From Ralstonia sp. UNC404CL21Col (GTDB taxonomy: Bacteria > Pseudomonadota > Gammaproteobacteria > Burkholderiales > Burkholderiaceae), in the NCBI RefSeq assembly GCF_000620465.1, contig NZ_JIBE01000003.1, positions 806,001 to 870,000 of the forward strand: DNA of 64,000 nt, written 5' to 3'. Both the position numbers and the translations under genes were made by a program. How positions within the stretch are numbered: position 1 is the stretch's first letter; each line of letters begins with the position of its first letter. Shown here one piece after another: positions 9,191 through 17,842 of the stretch. The notes beneath the pieces are model-generated. The model was not told the origin of the DNA. It saw only the letters and a list, made by a program, of their open reading frames with translations, and made no database searches.

Positions 9191-9277
9191 GGAAAAACCT
9201 TTGAATCGAGCGGATGCGTTAAACAGCGGCACGCGCATGCGTCACCACAACGCGCGCGCCCACGGGCAAGGCAGGAA

Positions 9278-9694
9278 TCAAAAGCAAATTGGAGGATCGC
9301 GCGAACACACAGCCACCGGAAACACCGGTGCGCCCGCATGAAAGCCGATGCGCGGAAAGTGCCAGCGCCGCGTCTGCGCCAGGCGCAGCGACACCAGCAT
9401 CGGCAAGGCCGCCGCCAGCGCGGCGTAGGCTGCGCACTGCAAGCACGCAGCGTGCTCCTGCGCGGGCTGACTGCGCTCGGCACTGGCCGGCTTGGCCGTG
9501 GCGGCGGCGTTGAACTCGACGCCGGTCGCTTCGCTGAATTCACTCCAATGCGAGAGCGCATGCCGCAGCGCGCCCTGCTGACCGAACAGCAGGAACACGG
9601 TCAGCAGGCAAGCCAGCCAACGCGGATGGAGGAAGGAGGAGCGGAAGGAACGCAAGGTCGGGCGCAGGTGCCGGCGCACAATATCCCCTGACAT
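9278..9694 (-). CDS. Small membrane protein with Cys pair, upstream of the TonB receptor
   Basis: 138 residues from ATG 9694 (an in-frame start at 9751 is possible). Two hydrophobic segments: WLACLLTVFLLFGQQ and the segment AAYAALAAALPMLVSLRLA, the latter just after HAACLQC (His-x2-Cys-x2-Cys). The layout resembles DUF2946-like small proteins often found beside TonB receptors in Burkholderiales and thought to be metal-linked, but I cannot confirm the family. Same direction as the receptor, probably one transcript. Confidence 0.6.
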   Translation of the reverse strand: MSGDIVRRHLRPTLRSFRSSFLHPRWLACLLTVFLLFGQQGALRHALSHWSEFSEATGVEFNAAATAKPASAERSQPAQEHAACLQCAAYAALAAALPMLVSLRLAQTRRWHFPRIGFHAGAPVFPVAVCSRDPPICF

Positions 9695-9799
9695 TGTGCG
9701 CCCCAATGCAACTAAGTTGCGAATTCTGACACCAGCCGCCTGATTCAGCAATCCGTTAGGTGGAGGGGCAGAACAGCCCTCGAGCGTAGCGCGCTTGTA

Positions 9800-10786
9800 T
9801 TACAAGCGCGTGTGCGCAAAACCCGGCATGAGACCGGTCGGCACGCCCAGGGCTGGCACCGGCACACGCTTCCAGTTCGACCGCGTCTTGCGGGCGGCCT
9901 CGGCGCGTTGGGCGGGAGCGCCCACCTCGGTGGCATCGTGCAAGCTGGCCAGCCAGGCGCCATAGTCGAACCAGCCGTCGCGCACGAGCTGTTCGCCCAC
10001 GCAGTTGGCAAAGCGATCGGACTTGGGCAGGAAGCACAGCTCGAAGCCTTCGGCCTCGCGGCGACCATGCATCCAGCGGTGCGGCACCTGGTGGCTGGCC
10101 AGCGCTTCCGACAAGCGCGTGCCATAGCGCTGCTGCCCTTGGCGCCGCGCCCCGATCACGTAGAAGCCGTCAAGCAACCGCCGCAGCCCCAGCGCAGAAC
10201 GCGCGTGGCGCACCTCGGCATCGACCAGCAGCTCTCGGTTCTGCGTACGCGCCTGCAACGCCAGCGCGGCGAAATGGTGCGCGCCCCACTCGTTCATGTA
10301 GAACAGCTCGCCGCCGGCAAAGTCGTAGGCACGGAACACGTTCGCCTGATCTGCGTAACGGAAGACGTGGCGCCGGTTGGCGGCAAAGTCGGCGTCCGTG
10401 CTGTGCGGAATGCGGCGGCAATGCTGATGCGCGAATACCAGCATGCTCGGAAACGAGTGCACCGAGCACGGCGACTGCGCCAGCCCTGTCACCGCGCGGA
10501 TATCGATCTTGCAGTGCTCGCGGCGCACGCCCACCAGCTGGCTGAGATGGTGGTGCAGCTCGTCCACCCAGTCGGCATGCGCAAGATGCTTCGGAAACAG
10601 CTGGTGCGCGGGTTCGGCCAAGCCGCCCTCGAGCAGGAACGGCACGCTCTTGTGCCAGATATCGAGTTTCCAGTGCGACAACGCATCGCTGGGCGTGCGA
10701 TGGTGTGCAACCGATTGCGTGACATTGAAGGCGCGCGACTGGACGACCCAGTTCGACGCCGCATGCAGTAGATTGGAAACGTTCAT
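9800..10786 (-). CDS. Protein of unknown function (328 aa)
   Basis: 328 residues; I do not recognise the family. It has no signal peptide or membrane segment. It is unusually rich in His (clusters such as ELHHHLSQ and AHQHCRR) and Trp, and ends in a basic region (AARKTRSNWKRVPVPALG). The start at 10786 has a strong GGGGGG-type ribosome site. It is preceded by a long non-coding control region (10787-11016) and flanked by unrelated genes. The regular codon use typical of the window (GC-rich third positions) supports it as a real gene. Confidence 0.7.
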   Translation of the reverse strand: MNVSNLLHAASNWVVQSRAFNVTQSVAHHRTPSDALSHWKLDIWHKSVPFLLEGGLAEPAHQLFPKHLAHADWVDELHHHLSQLVGVRREHCKIDIRAVTGLAQSPCSVHSFPSMLVFAHQHCRRIPHSTDADFAANRRHVFRYADQANVFRAYDFAGGELFYMNEWGAHHFAALALQARTQNRELLVDAEVRHARSALGLRRLLDGFYVIGARRQGQQRYGTRLSEALASHQVPHRWMHGRREAEGFELCFLPKSDRFANCVGEQLVRDGWFDYGAWLASLHDATEVGAPAQRAEAARKTRSNWKRVPVPALGVPTGLMPGFAHTRL

Positions 10787-11016
10787 GTCACCCCCCGGAA
10801 GACTGAATCGTTTGTTTGCGGATTGCCGACGTCGCTCTGAATGTGTGGCGATTGTTCAGCAATGTAAAAACCAACGACTCAAACGTACCCCACTTTAGAG
10901 GGGTGTGCCATGAAGTTTGTTGAACTCCGTGTTAAGAAAAATACACATGAAACGTAGGGGCTTGCCCGGGCGCGCCGCATGCTGGAAGAGAGGCATCTGC
11001 TGATCAGGAGACCGCG

Positions 11017-11175
11017 ATGTCCACCCAGCCAGACCGTTCCGAAACCGATACGACGCAGCCCGAAAGCCCAAAAGCGCAGCCACAGCCCGCACAGCGCAAG
11101 CCCGGTGAAGCGGTGCCACGCGACACCCGCCCGGACCCGGCGGAGCAGAAAGAGCCGCCCGTGGAAGACTTCTGA
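11017..11175 (+). CDS. Small Pro/Gln-rich protein (52 aa)
   Basis: 52 residues, starting MSTQPDRSETDTT and ending KEPPVEDF; Pro, Gln, Glu and Asp make up much of it, with no hydrophobic residues in a row, so probably disordered. ATG 11017 has CAGGAG at proper spacing. Ends 25 bases before the convergent HD-GYP gene. It resembles in style the hydrophilic small proteins at 4.9-6.2 kb. Real but unassigned. Confidence 0.5.
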   Translation: MSTQPDRSETDTTQPESPKAQPQPAQRKPGEAVPRDTRPDPAEQKEPPVEDF

Positions 11176-11200
11176 CGTCGTCTGACGCTGGGCCGCCGCC

Positions 11201-12415
11201 TCAGACCAGGCACATGTCGGACACTTCCTCGTCCGACAAACCCCACGTGGTGGCGTCTTCCACGGTGACGATCGAATCGTCGGACTTGCCCAGGCTGATG
11301 CGCTCGGGGCGCACCCGCGTCTTCGTGTTGCCCGAATAGAAAACCACCACGTCCGGCTTCAGCGCAGACGCCTCGTTCTGGTGAACGACCACGGCCAACC
11401 GGTTGGTCCGCAGCTTGACCAGCGTGCCGACGGGGTAGATGCCCACGCTGCGCGTAAAGGCCTGGAAGACTGTGCGATCGAACTGCGTGTCGGTGCGCGC
11501 CATCATGTATTTCAGCGCCTGCGCCGGAGACCACGCATGGTGGTAGGGGCTGCTCGACGTGAGCGTGTCGTACACGTCGCAAATGGCGCCCATCTTGGCC
11601 CACAGGCTGATGCCGTCCGCCTTCTGGGCGTCAGGGTAGCCGCTGCCGTCGATGCGCTCGTGGTGGTGCAGGCAGATTTCGCGCGCGATCTCGCTGAACT
11701 GGCCGGTGCCCTGCAGCAGATGATGGCCGCCCACCGCGTGCGTCTGCAGCAGCGCCAGTTCGTCCTTGGTCAGCGCCGTGCTCTTGTCGAGCAGCGTGCG
11801 CGGCATGGCCGATTTGCCGATGTCGTGCACCAGCCCACCCAGCCCGCATTCGCGGATCTCGTCTTCAGGCAGGCCCAGCGTCTTGGCCAGCGCCACCATC
11901 AGCGCACACACGGCAAACGAATGCAGGTAGGTGTAGTCGTCCTTGTTCTTCAGCCGCGCCAAGGCAATCAGCGCATAGGAGTTGCGTGCCAGCGAGTTGG
12001 ACACGTCGTCCACCAGCAGCAGCGCCTTTTCGGTTTCCAGCGCGCGGCCCATGCGCGCTTCGGAAAACATGTGGCCGAGCGTCGCCTTGCCGTTCTGCAT
12101 CAGCTGCTGGGCGTGCTTCCACTCTTCCTTGAGCGACGTCGGCGTGATCGGCGGCCGCGCGGCCACGGTCTCGCGCGTGAGCGGCTCGGGGGCGGGCGCC
12201 GGAGCCGGCGTGGGCATCAGGGTCTCGGACATGACGTCTTCGCCGCGCTCGGGGTCGATCCAGATCTCGGTGATACCCGCTTTGCGGATGTCGTCGATCT
12301 GGCCCTGGTGCGACAACTGGAATTGCGCACGCCAGAACGGATGCTTGAGCCAGGACCCGCCCAGCTTCATCACAAACATGCCGACACGCAATTGGCTCGC
12401 ATCGATTCGCTTCAT
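11201..12415 (-). CDS. HD-GYP domain cyclic-di-GMP phosphodiesterase with DUF3391
   Basis: 404 residues from ATG 12415 (MKRIDASQLRVGMFVMKL, the usual opening of the DUF3391 domain). The C-terminal half holds the HD-GYP domain: HDIGKSAMP, the HHERIDGSGYPD motif with the GYP signature, and a downstream CDVYDTLTSSSPYHHAWSPAQAL. All visible metal-ligand motifs are present, so activity against cyclic di-GMP is expected. No membrane segment or receiver domain. It adds to the c-di-GMP functions of this window (GGDEF-EAL protein at 22.6 kb). Confidence 0.92.
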   Translation of the reverse strand: MKRIDASQLRVGMFVMKLGGSWLKHPFWRAQFQLSHQGQIDDIRKAGITEIWIDPERGEDVMSETLMPTPAPAPAPEPLTRETVAARPPITPTSLKEEWKHAQQLMQNGKATLGHMFSEARMGRALETEKALLLVDDVSNSLARNSYALIALARLKNKDDYTYLHSFAVCALMVALAKTLGLPEDEIRECGLGGLVHDIGKSAMPRTLLDKSTALTKDELALLQTHAVGGHHLLQGTGQFSEIAREICLHHHERIDGSGYPDAQKADGISLWAKMGAICDVYDTLTSSSPYHHAWSPAQALKYMMARTDTQFDRTVFQAFTRSVGIYPVGTLVKLRTNRLAVVVHQNEASALKPDVVVFYSGNTKTRVRPERISLGKSDDSIVTVEDATTWGLSDEEVSDMCLV

Positions 12416-12758
12416 ACCCTGCCTACCTCGGCTCAACGTCCGGTTTTTTGATTGAATTAGGGGAGCGGCGTGCCAGCCGACACTGGCTCGTGTTTCGCAG
12501 TCTAGGCGTTTTAAGCTGCTGGATGCTCTGGTCCTTCAGCGCGCCAAACCGCGCTTGGCTTATCGGCAAGCCTGCGCAAAACTTGAGGCGGATGTGGATT
12601 GGGCGGCGCGCGGCGTACCGCAGCCGAGGCAAGCAAACGGCGGGACACCGGCTGTGGCAGCGGTCGAATCAAACAGGTGGTGCGTCAAGACCCTCGCCGG
12701 TCGGGCTGGCGGCCCGGCGCGGGAGGGGTACACTAGACCTCAAGGATGCGCATCCGAT
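12416..12758. other. 343-base non-coding region with divergent promoters
   Basis: Separates the HD-GYP gene (minus) from a conserved small gene (plus). I see a TACACT -10-like box at 12730-12735, 24 bases before the ATG at 12759, and an A/T-rich stretch near 12443-12460 that may serve the HD-GYP gene. An open frame from 12555 into the small gene lacks a ribosome site and is not called. Confidence 0.4.
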
Positions 12759-13100
12759 ATGACCCAAGATCCCACCTCTCAACGCAAGCAGCAGAACGCC
12801 GATGACTTCGCGCTCAACCGCGACGCCATCCGCTGGCTGGCGTCCCTGCCCGACGAGGTGCGGCCGATCGAACTCGGCCGGAAGTTTCCGCGCATCATCA
12901 ACACGATCGCCGCCAAGTGGGCGGATTTCATCGGCTGCCGGCGCTACCTGAACAGCCTGCAGATCGACGACCGGGGCGGCCGCCAGGGATTTCCGTTCGA
13001 GATCGTCCAGGAAATCTGCACGCTGCGCGAATACTTCGACTCGCTGTATCCGCCGGATAAGGACCTCTGGCAGAAGGCCATCGACGCCAACAAGCGCTGA
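12759..13100 (+). CDS. Conserved hypothetical protein (113 aa)
   Basis: 113 residues, soluble, mixed alpha/beta, opening MTQDPTSQRKQQNADDFALN and containing FPRIINTIAAKWADFIGCRRYLNSL. I know this type of protein only as a conserved hypothetical of Burkholderiales. ATG 12759 is chosen because a -10-like box lies shortly upstream, so a longer product would start before the transcript. The gene ends just before a hairpin. Confidence 0.7.
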   Translation: MTQDPTSQRKQQNADDFALNRDAIRWLASLPDEVRPIELGRKFPRIINTIAAKWADFIGCRRYLNSLQIDDRGGRQGFPFEIVQEICTLREYFDSLYPPDKDLWQKAIDANKR

Positions 13101-13124
13101 CGCGCCGGCACCTCCACCAAAGCA

Positions 13125-13148
13125 AAGCGGCCCACCCTCGGGCCGCTT
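13125..13148. terminator. Bidirectional hairpin between convergent genes
   Basis: Perfect nine-base stem AAGCGGCCC / GGGCCGCTT with a six-base loop between the stop of the 113-residue gene (13100) and the stop of the MarR gene (13174). The following T content is weak (TTGTCATTT). Confidence 0.6.
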
Positions 13149-13173
13149 GTCATTTGCACGCGCAGTCAGCCGG

Positions 13174-13689
13174 TCAGGCAGCAGAATCCGGCCCCGATGC
13201 CAGCTTGTTGAGCAGCGCCAGCAGCGTGTGCCGCTCGTCCGCCGAAAGATGCGCTGTCACGCGGGCATCGTGCGCGGTGACGGCGCGGGTGATTTCGTCG
13301 AGGGTGGTGGCGCCCTTGGCCGTCAGCACGAGCCGGAACGCGCGCTTGTCCTTGGGCGACGGCTGCCGTTCGACCATGCCCATGTCTTCCAGCGTATCGA
13401 CCAGCAAGACCGCGCCGGAGCGCGCCACGCCGAGGATGTTGGCCAGTTCGGTCAGCTTGAGGTTCGGGTTGTGCGCGATCACGGTCATGGCCGAGAAGCG
13501 CGGCGGCGTGATGTTCCACGCCTGCAGAGACCGCACGAAATCTTCGTAGATGTGCAGCTGCGCCCGGCGCACCGCATAGCCGACGAGGCCGTCAAGCGCG
13601 CCATACTCCACGTCCGCCAGATGCGGGTTGAAGTGCCCCGAGGGGGCCACGGCGGGATACAGGTCGTCGGCTTTGGGCGTGCGCGGCAT
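13174..13689 (-). CDS. MarR-family transcriptional regulator
   Basis: 171 residues from ATG 13689 (MPRTPKADD); a longer frame to 13779 would overlap the end of the upstream gene. The central winged helix reads LTELANILGVARSGAVLLVDTLEDMGMVERQPSPKDKR, the standard MarR recognition helix and wing. Such proteins usually repress aromatic catabolism or efflux genes and respond to small phenolic ligands. It lies 71 bases downstream of a solute-binding protein and a flavin monooxygenase in the same direction and may regulate that set. Confidence 0.88.
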   Translation of the reverse strand: MPRTPKADDLYPAVAPSGHFNPHLADVEYGALDGLVGYAVRRAQLHIYEDFVRSLQAWNITPPRFSAMTVIAHNPNLKLTELANILGVARSGAVLLVDTLEDMGMVERQPSPKDKRAFRLVLTAKGATTLDEITRAVTAHDARVTAHLSADERHTLLALLNKLASGPDSAA

Positions 13690-13760
13690 GGCGGTGTCGA
13701 TGGTGAAAGACCCCTCGATTATCGTCGGCGATGCGCCCGCCGGCCACGCGCGCGCGCGTT

Positions 13761-14894
13761 TCAGTTCAACAATTTCCACTTGCCGTGGTCGATGGTCAGC
13801 AGCACGCGGCCGCGCGCGTCAAAGCCGAAATGATCCGCGGCCGTGTAGTTGAGCACGCCATGCGAAACGACGATGTCGCGCTCCGATTCCAGCGCGTTCT
13901 TCAGCGCCTGGCGGAACTCCGGCGTGCCCGGCTTGGCCTTCTTGAGCGCCACCGGCACGATGCGCTGGAGCACCTGCAGCGCATCCCACGTGTGGGCACC
14001 GAACTGCGTGCGCGTGTCGGTGCCGTTGGCTTTCTCATAGCGCGTCACGTATTCAAGCGCGGTCTTCTTGCTCGGGTGGCTGTCAGGCAATTGCTCGGCC
14101 ACGATCACGGGGCCGGCCGGCAGGATGGCCCCGTCGACCGTCTTGCCGCCGATGCGGATCAGGTCTTTCGTGGCCGCACCGTGCGTCTGGTAGATCGGGC
14201 CTGCATAACCGCGATCGCGCAATGCGGTGTGCGGCAGCGCTGCGCCGGTGCCCGCACCGGCCACCAAGATCGCATCGGGCTTGATGCTGACCAGCTTGGC
14301 GACCTGCCCCGTCACGCTGGTATCTGCGCGGGCATAGCGTTCCACGTCGACGATGTTGATGCCGCGCGGCGTGGTGGCAGCAGTGAAGTCCTTCAGCCAG
14401 CTCTCGCCGTACGCATCCGAAAAGCCGATGAAGCCGACGTTCTTGACGCCGGACGCCGCCATGCGCGTAGCAATCGCCTCGGCCATCAGCGAGATGGGCT
14501 GCGCAAGCCGGTAAGTCCAATCGCCCTTGCCCGGCTTCAGCTCCACCGGCGCCAGCGCCAGTTGCGGCGTGTGCGATTCGGTGGCGACTTCGGCAATCGC
14601 AATCGACGGTGCCACGGCCGATGAGCCCACGATGATGTCGACGTGGTCTTCCGTGACAAGCTTGCGCGCCAGGCGCGTGCCGGTGCTCGGGTCGGAGGCG
14701 TCATCCACCACCACGAGGCGCAGCTTTTCGCCGCCGATGGCATCCGGATAGAACGCCAGCGAATTCTTCTGCGTGATGCCGAGCGACGCCGACGGCCCTG
14801 TCGTTGACAGGCTCACACCCACGACGATGTCGGCATGGGCGGCGGTGGCAAGCAACAGCGCAGCAGCGGCGCAGATGGTGCGGCGGATGGTCAT
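13761..14894 (-). CDS. ABC transporter substrate-binding protein (LivK-like, type I fold)
   Basis: 377 residues from ATG 14894, which has GAGGGG upstream. Signal peptide MTIRRTICAAAALLLATAAHA, then a Leu/Ile/Val-binding-protein-type fold (DIVVGVSLSTTGPSASLGI, VDDASDPSTGTRLARKLV, DVIVGSS-like IIVGSSAVAPS, GVKNVGFIGFSDAYGESW). Such proteins bind amino acids, amides or aromatic acids in the periplasm. No permease or ATPase gene lies in the island, so the transporter core must be elsewhere. Located between the monooxygenase and the MarR gene. Confidence 0.88.
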   Translation of the reverse strand: MTIRRTICAAAALLLATAAHADIVVGVSLSTTGPSASLGITQKNSLAFYPDAIGGEKLRLVVVDDASDPSTGTRLARKLVTEDHVDIIVGSSAVAPSIAIAEVATESHTPQLALAPVELKPGKGDWTYRLAQPISLMAEAIATRMAASGVKNVGFIGFSDAYGESWLKDFTAATTPRGINIVDVERYARADTSVTGQVAKLVSIKPDAILVAGAGTGAALPHTALRDRGYAGPIYQTHGAATKDLIRIGGKTVDGAILPAGPVIVAEQLPDSHPSKKTALEYVTRYEKANGTDTRTQFGAHTWDALQVLQRIVPVALKKAKPGTPEFRQALKNALESERDIVVSHGVLNYTAADHFGFDARGRVLLTIDHGKWKLLN

Positions 14895-14934
14895 GGGTCC
14901 CCTCTTTTTTTTGGCGTTTGAACGTACAGGTGCT

Positions 14935-16200
14935 TCAGGCGCGGCCCGGCATGGACGGCTGATCGCGCAGCGACTGCGGATCGAAGCCGGCCAGTTTTTT
15001 ATAGCGCATCGCAATCCCTTCCAGCTCGGCGCGCGGGATCACGTCGTCGATGCGCGAAAAGCCTTGCGGCGCGCGCTCATGCGCGAGCTGCATGACCTGC
15101 TCCGGCCCATTGAGGCGGTTGCGCAGCACGATGCCCGCGGTGCGCGGCAGGCGATCGGCCTCGTACTCGCGCAGGGCGACGCCGGTGTCGCGTGTGGCGA
15201 GCAGGCAGTCGACCAACGCGCGCGCATCGAGAATCGCCTGGGCGCTGCCGTTCGAACCGATCGGATACATCGGGTGCGCCGCATCGCCCAACAGCGTGAC
15301 GCGGCTGAAAGTCCAGCGCGGCAGCGGATCTTTGTCGACGAGCGGGAATTCGTACACGGCCTGGGCGCCGTCGATCAAGGCGGGAATGTCGATCCAGTCC
15401 CATTTCCAGTCGGCGAAGGCGCTGCGGAAGATCGCGCGGTCGACCTCGCGGTTCCAGTCGCTGCGCGGCGGCGCCTCGTCGGGGACGCGCAGTTCGGCAA
15501 TCCAGTTGATGCGTGAGCGGCCCTGCTGGCGCAGCGGTTCGGAGATCGGATAGGCGACGAACTTCTGGTCCTGATGGCCGGCCATGAACATGGTGCGGCC
15601 ATCGAGATACGGCGCGGCCTCGGTGACGGCGCGCCACAGCATGCGGCCCGCAAAGCGCGGAGCATCGCCCGTCGGGTAGAAGTGCCGGCGCACGGCAGAG
15701 TGGATGCCATCCGCGCCGATCAGCACGTCGGCCGAGGATTCGACCACAGTGTCGTTGGCACGATCACGCAGGGTGAAGCGCACGGGGCCGCCCTTCTCCC
15801 CCGTCGACTGGACCGCTTCGAAGCTGTGACCCAGGCGGATGCAGTCCGCACCGAGCCGCTCAATCACGGCATCGGCCAGGGCCATCTGGAATTCGCCGCG
15901 ATGGATGGAGAACTGCGGCCAGTCGTACCCGGCGGCCAACCCGCGCGGCTCGTGCCAGATCGGCTGGCCGAAACGGTTGTAGTACGCCAGCGCGGAAGTA
16001 CGAATCGCCAGCGCGCTCAACGTGTCTTCCAGCCCCAGTTCGCACAACTGGCGCGCGGCGTGCGGCAGCAAATTGATGCCGACACCCAGCGGCCGCAGCG
16101 TCTGCACGGCCTCCCACACTTCGACCTCAAAGCCTTGGCGCTCGGCCATCAACGCGAGCGTCAAGCCGCCGATGCCCGCCCCGATGATGGCGATCTTCAT
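14935..16200 (-). CDS. FAD-dependent monooxygenase, PhzS-like
   Basis: 421 residues. N-terminal dinucleotide-binding motif IAIIGAGIGGLTLAL, the second FAD motif VLIGADGIHSAVRRHFYP (DG motif, near residue 160), and GDAAHPMYPIGSNGSAQAI (GD motif, near residue 300). Internal segments RPLGVGIN, SIHRGEFQMAL, VAYPISEP and DWNREVD closely recall PhzS (5-methylphenazine-1-carboxylate monooxygenase), so a ring-hydroxylating or decarboxylating role on an aromatic acid is likely; the substrate is unknown. Ribosome site GGGAG. Divergent from a GntR regulator. Confidence 0.88.
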   Translation of the reverse strand: MKIAIIGAGIGGLTLALMAERQGFEVEVWEAVQTLRPLGVGINLLPHAARQLCELGLEDTLSALAIRTSALAYYNRFGQPIWHEPRGLAAGYDWPQFSIHRGEFQMALADAVIERLGADCIRLGHSFEAVQSTGEKGGPVRFTLRDRANDTVVESSADVLIGADGIHSAVRRHFYPTGDAPRFAGRMLWRAVTEAAPYLDGRTMFMAGHQDQKFVAYPISEPLRQQGRSRINWIAELRVPDEAPPRSDWNREVDRAIFRSAFADWKWDWIDIPALIDGAQAVYEFPLVDKDPLPRWTFSRVTLLGDAAHPMYPIGSNGSAQAILDARALVDCLLATRDTGVALREYEADRLPRTAGIVLRNRLNGPEQVMQLAHERAPQGFSRIDDVIPRAELEGIAMRYKKLAGFDPQSLRDQPSMPGRA

Positions 16201-16322
16201 GGCTGTCTCCCTGAAATTTGTTGCAGTCTATAACGAATCGCGAGGCCCTCCCGCCGGGGGCATATCAGGGCAAATACCTAGACGATGGGGGCTGAATGCG
16301 GCGCGTTGACCGCTTGACGCTC

Positions 16323-16336
16323 TGTGAGATATCACA
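16323..16336. promoter_or_regulatory. Perfect inverted repeat, candidate operator
   Basis: TGTGA-GATA-TCACA, a perfect palindrome in the 175-base divergent region between the monooxygenase gene and the GntR gene, 40 bases before the GntR ATG. A GntR autoregulatory operator is the simplest reading; half-sites also match those of CRP but the spacer is four, not six. Confidence 0.5.
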
Positions 16337-16375
16337 ATACCATCACTCGACTTTTACGAGATTCGAGGCCGCCCC

Positions 16376-17092
16376 ATGTCGCGTCCCATCAAGCTTGTTT
16401 CCGGCGCCGCCAAGCCCGCCCCTGCACCATTTGCCGTTGAGCCCGCAGCGCATGCGCCCAAAGGCGCCGCCATGCGTGAACTCGCCTACAGCGAGATCAA
16501 ACGCCGCATCATGGCGTGCGAATTCCGCCCCGGCGAGCCGCTCAACGAAGCACAGCTCGGCACGATCCTGGGATTGGGCCGCACGCCCATCCACCAGGCG
16601 CTGCATCGGCTGGAGGTGGAAGGGCTGGTGCAGATCCTGCCGCGCAAGGGCGTGCTGGTGACGCCGCTGTCGCTCAACGACGTGCTCGACATGATCGAGG
16701 TGCGCGCCACCAACGAGATCCTGTGCGTGACGCTGGCCGCCGAGCGTGCCCACCCGGCGGATTTCGAAGCCATGCGCGCCATCGTCGATGCATCGCCCGC
16801 GCTGATCGAACACCGCGACATTGCCGCGCTGGCCGCGCTGGACCTCAAGTTCCACCTCGCCATTTCCGCCGCGTCGCGCAACCGCGTGCTGGCCGAATTG
16901 CTGCGCGGCCTGCACGAGAAGCAGGCGCGCTTCTGGTTCCTCTCGCTGTCAGAGCCGCAACACCTGCAGAACGTGTACGACGAACACCTCGCCGTGCTCG
17001 ATGCGCTGGAGCGCCGCGATGTGCCCGCAGCGCGCGAGGCCATTCGCGAGCACATCGACGAGTTCCGCCGGACGATCATCCGCACGCTCTGA
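16376..17092 (+). CDS. GntR-family regulator, FCD (FadR-like) subgroup
   Basis: 238 residues. After a Pro/Ala-rich head of about 30 residues, the winged helix (about 34-100) contains LAYSEIKRRIMACEFRPGEPLNEAQLG and the recognition segment LGRTPIHQALHRLEVEGLV. The C-terminal helical FCD domain has metal-ligand-type His residues (LDLKFHLAISAASRN and DEHLAVLDALERRD). Likely ligand is a carboxylic acid. It begins the plus-strand half of the catabolic island and probably controls both divergent arms. Confidence 0.9.
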   Translation: MSRPIKLVSGAAKPAPAPFAVEPAAHAPKGAAMRELAYSEIKRRIMACEFRPGEPLNEAQLGTILGLGRTPIHQALHRLEVEGLVQILPRKGVLVTPLSLNDVLDMIEVRATNEILCVTLAAERAHPADFEAMRAIVDASPALIEHRDIAALAALDLKFHLAISAASRNRVLAELLRGLHEKQARFWFLSLSEPQHLQNVYDEHLAVLDALERRDVPAAREAIREHIDEFRRTIIRTL

Positions 17093-17137
17093 TCCTGATT
17101 TCCCCCCGTTCGCTTTCCCGCCTCTTCCGGATTCCGC

Positions 17138-17815
17138 ATGACCACGCTGCACCTGAACCTGATCGGCCACGGCCCCATCGACGTGACCGTGGACCACCTT
17201 GTCATTGCCGGCTGGACCGGCCGCGATGCCGACGCCGTCGAACACCACATTGCTGAGCTTGAAGCGATCGGCGTGGCGCGTCCGGCGCGTGTGCCGTGCT
17301 TCTACCGCGTGTCGGCCTCGCTGCTGACCACCGATGCCACCGTGGAGATTCCCGGCGCCGACTCCTCCGGCGAAGCGGAGTTCGTGCTGTATTCGACGCC
17401 GATGGGCCTGCTGGTCGGCATTGGTTCCGACCACACCGACCGCAAGGTCGAAGCCTATGGCGTGACGGTTTCCAAGCAGATGTGCGCCAAGCCCGTCAGC
17501 CGCGATGTGTGGCGCTTCGAAGCGCTGGCCGACCACTGGGACAGCCTGCAGATGAAAACCTGGCGCACCCGCGACGGCCAGACCGCGCTGTACCAGGAAG
17601 GCGGCGTCACGCGCATGCTCGACCCGCGCGACCTCATCCGCCGCTACACCGGCAACGACACGCTCCCGGTCGGCACCGCTATGTTCTGCGGCACGCAGCC
17701 CATCATCGGCGAACTCGGTTTTGGCGAGGCCTTCGACATGGCCCTGATCGACCCGGTGTCGGGCACCGAGTTGCGCCATCGCTATGCTGTCGACACGCTG
17801 CCTGTTGAAGGCTGA
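17138..17815 (+). CDS. DUF2848 family protein
   Basis: 225 residues matching my recollection of the DUF2848 family (opening with a short beta strand and VIAGWTGRDADAVEHHIAELEAIGV, then RVPCFYRVSASLLTT and SDHTDRKVEAYGV). Some relation to fumarylacetoacetate-hydrolase-like folds has been suggested for such proteins, but the function is unknown. No signal peptide. It sits 45 bases after the GntR gene and 27 bases before the amidase gene, so it is probably part of the same pathway. Confidence 0.8.
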   Translation: MTTLHLNLIGHGPIDVTVDHLVIAGWTGRDADAVEHHIAELEAIGVARPARVPCFYRVSASLLTTDATVEIPGADSSGEAEFVLYSTPMGLLVGIGSDHTDRKVEAYGVTVSKQMCAKPVSRDVWRFEALADHWDSLQMKTWRTRDGQTALYQEGGVTRMLDPRDLIRRYTGNDTLPVGTAMFCGTQPIIGELGFGEAFDMALIDPVSGTELRHRYAVDTLPVEG

Positions 17816-17842
17816 AGCGCCCCACCTCACGGAGACCACCGC

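Noticed and set aside
10910-10957. Fifteen-codon open frame MKFVELRVKKNTHET with AGAGGGG upstream
   Set aside because: Possible leader peptide, but too short to support and no attenuator-like hairpin follows.
12555-12758. Upstream extension of the 113-residue conserved protein
   Set aside because: A -10-like box lies at 12730 and no ribosome site precedes the upstream starts.
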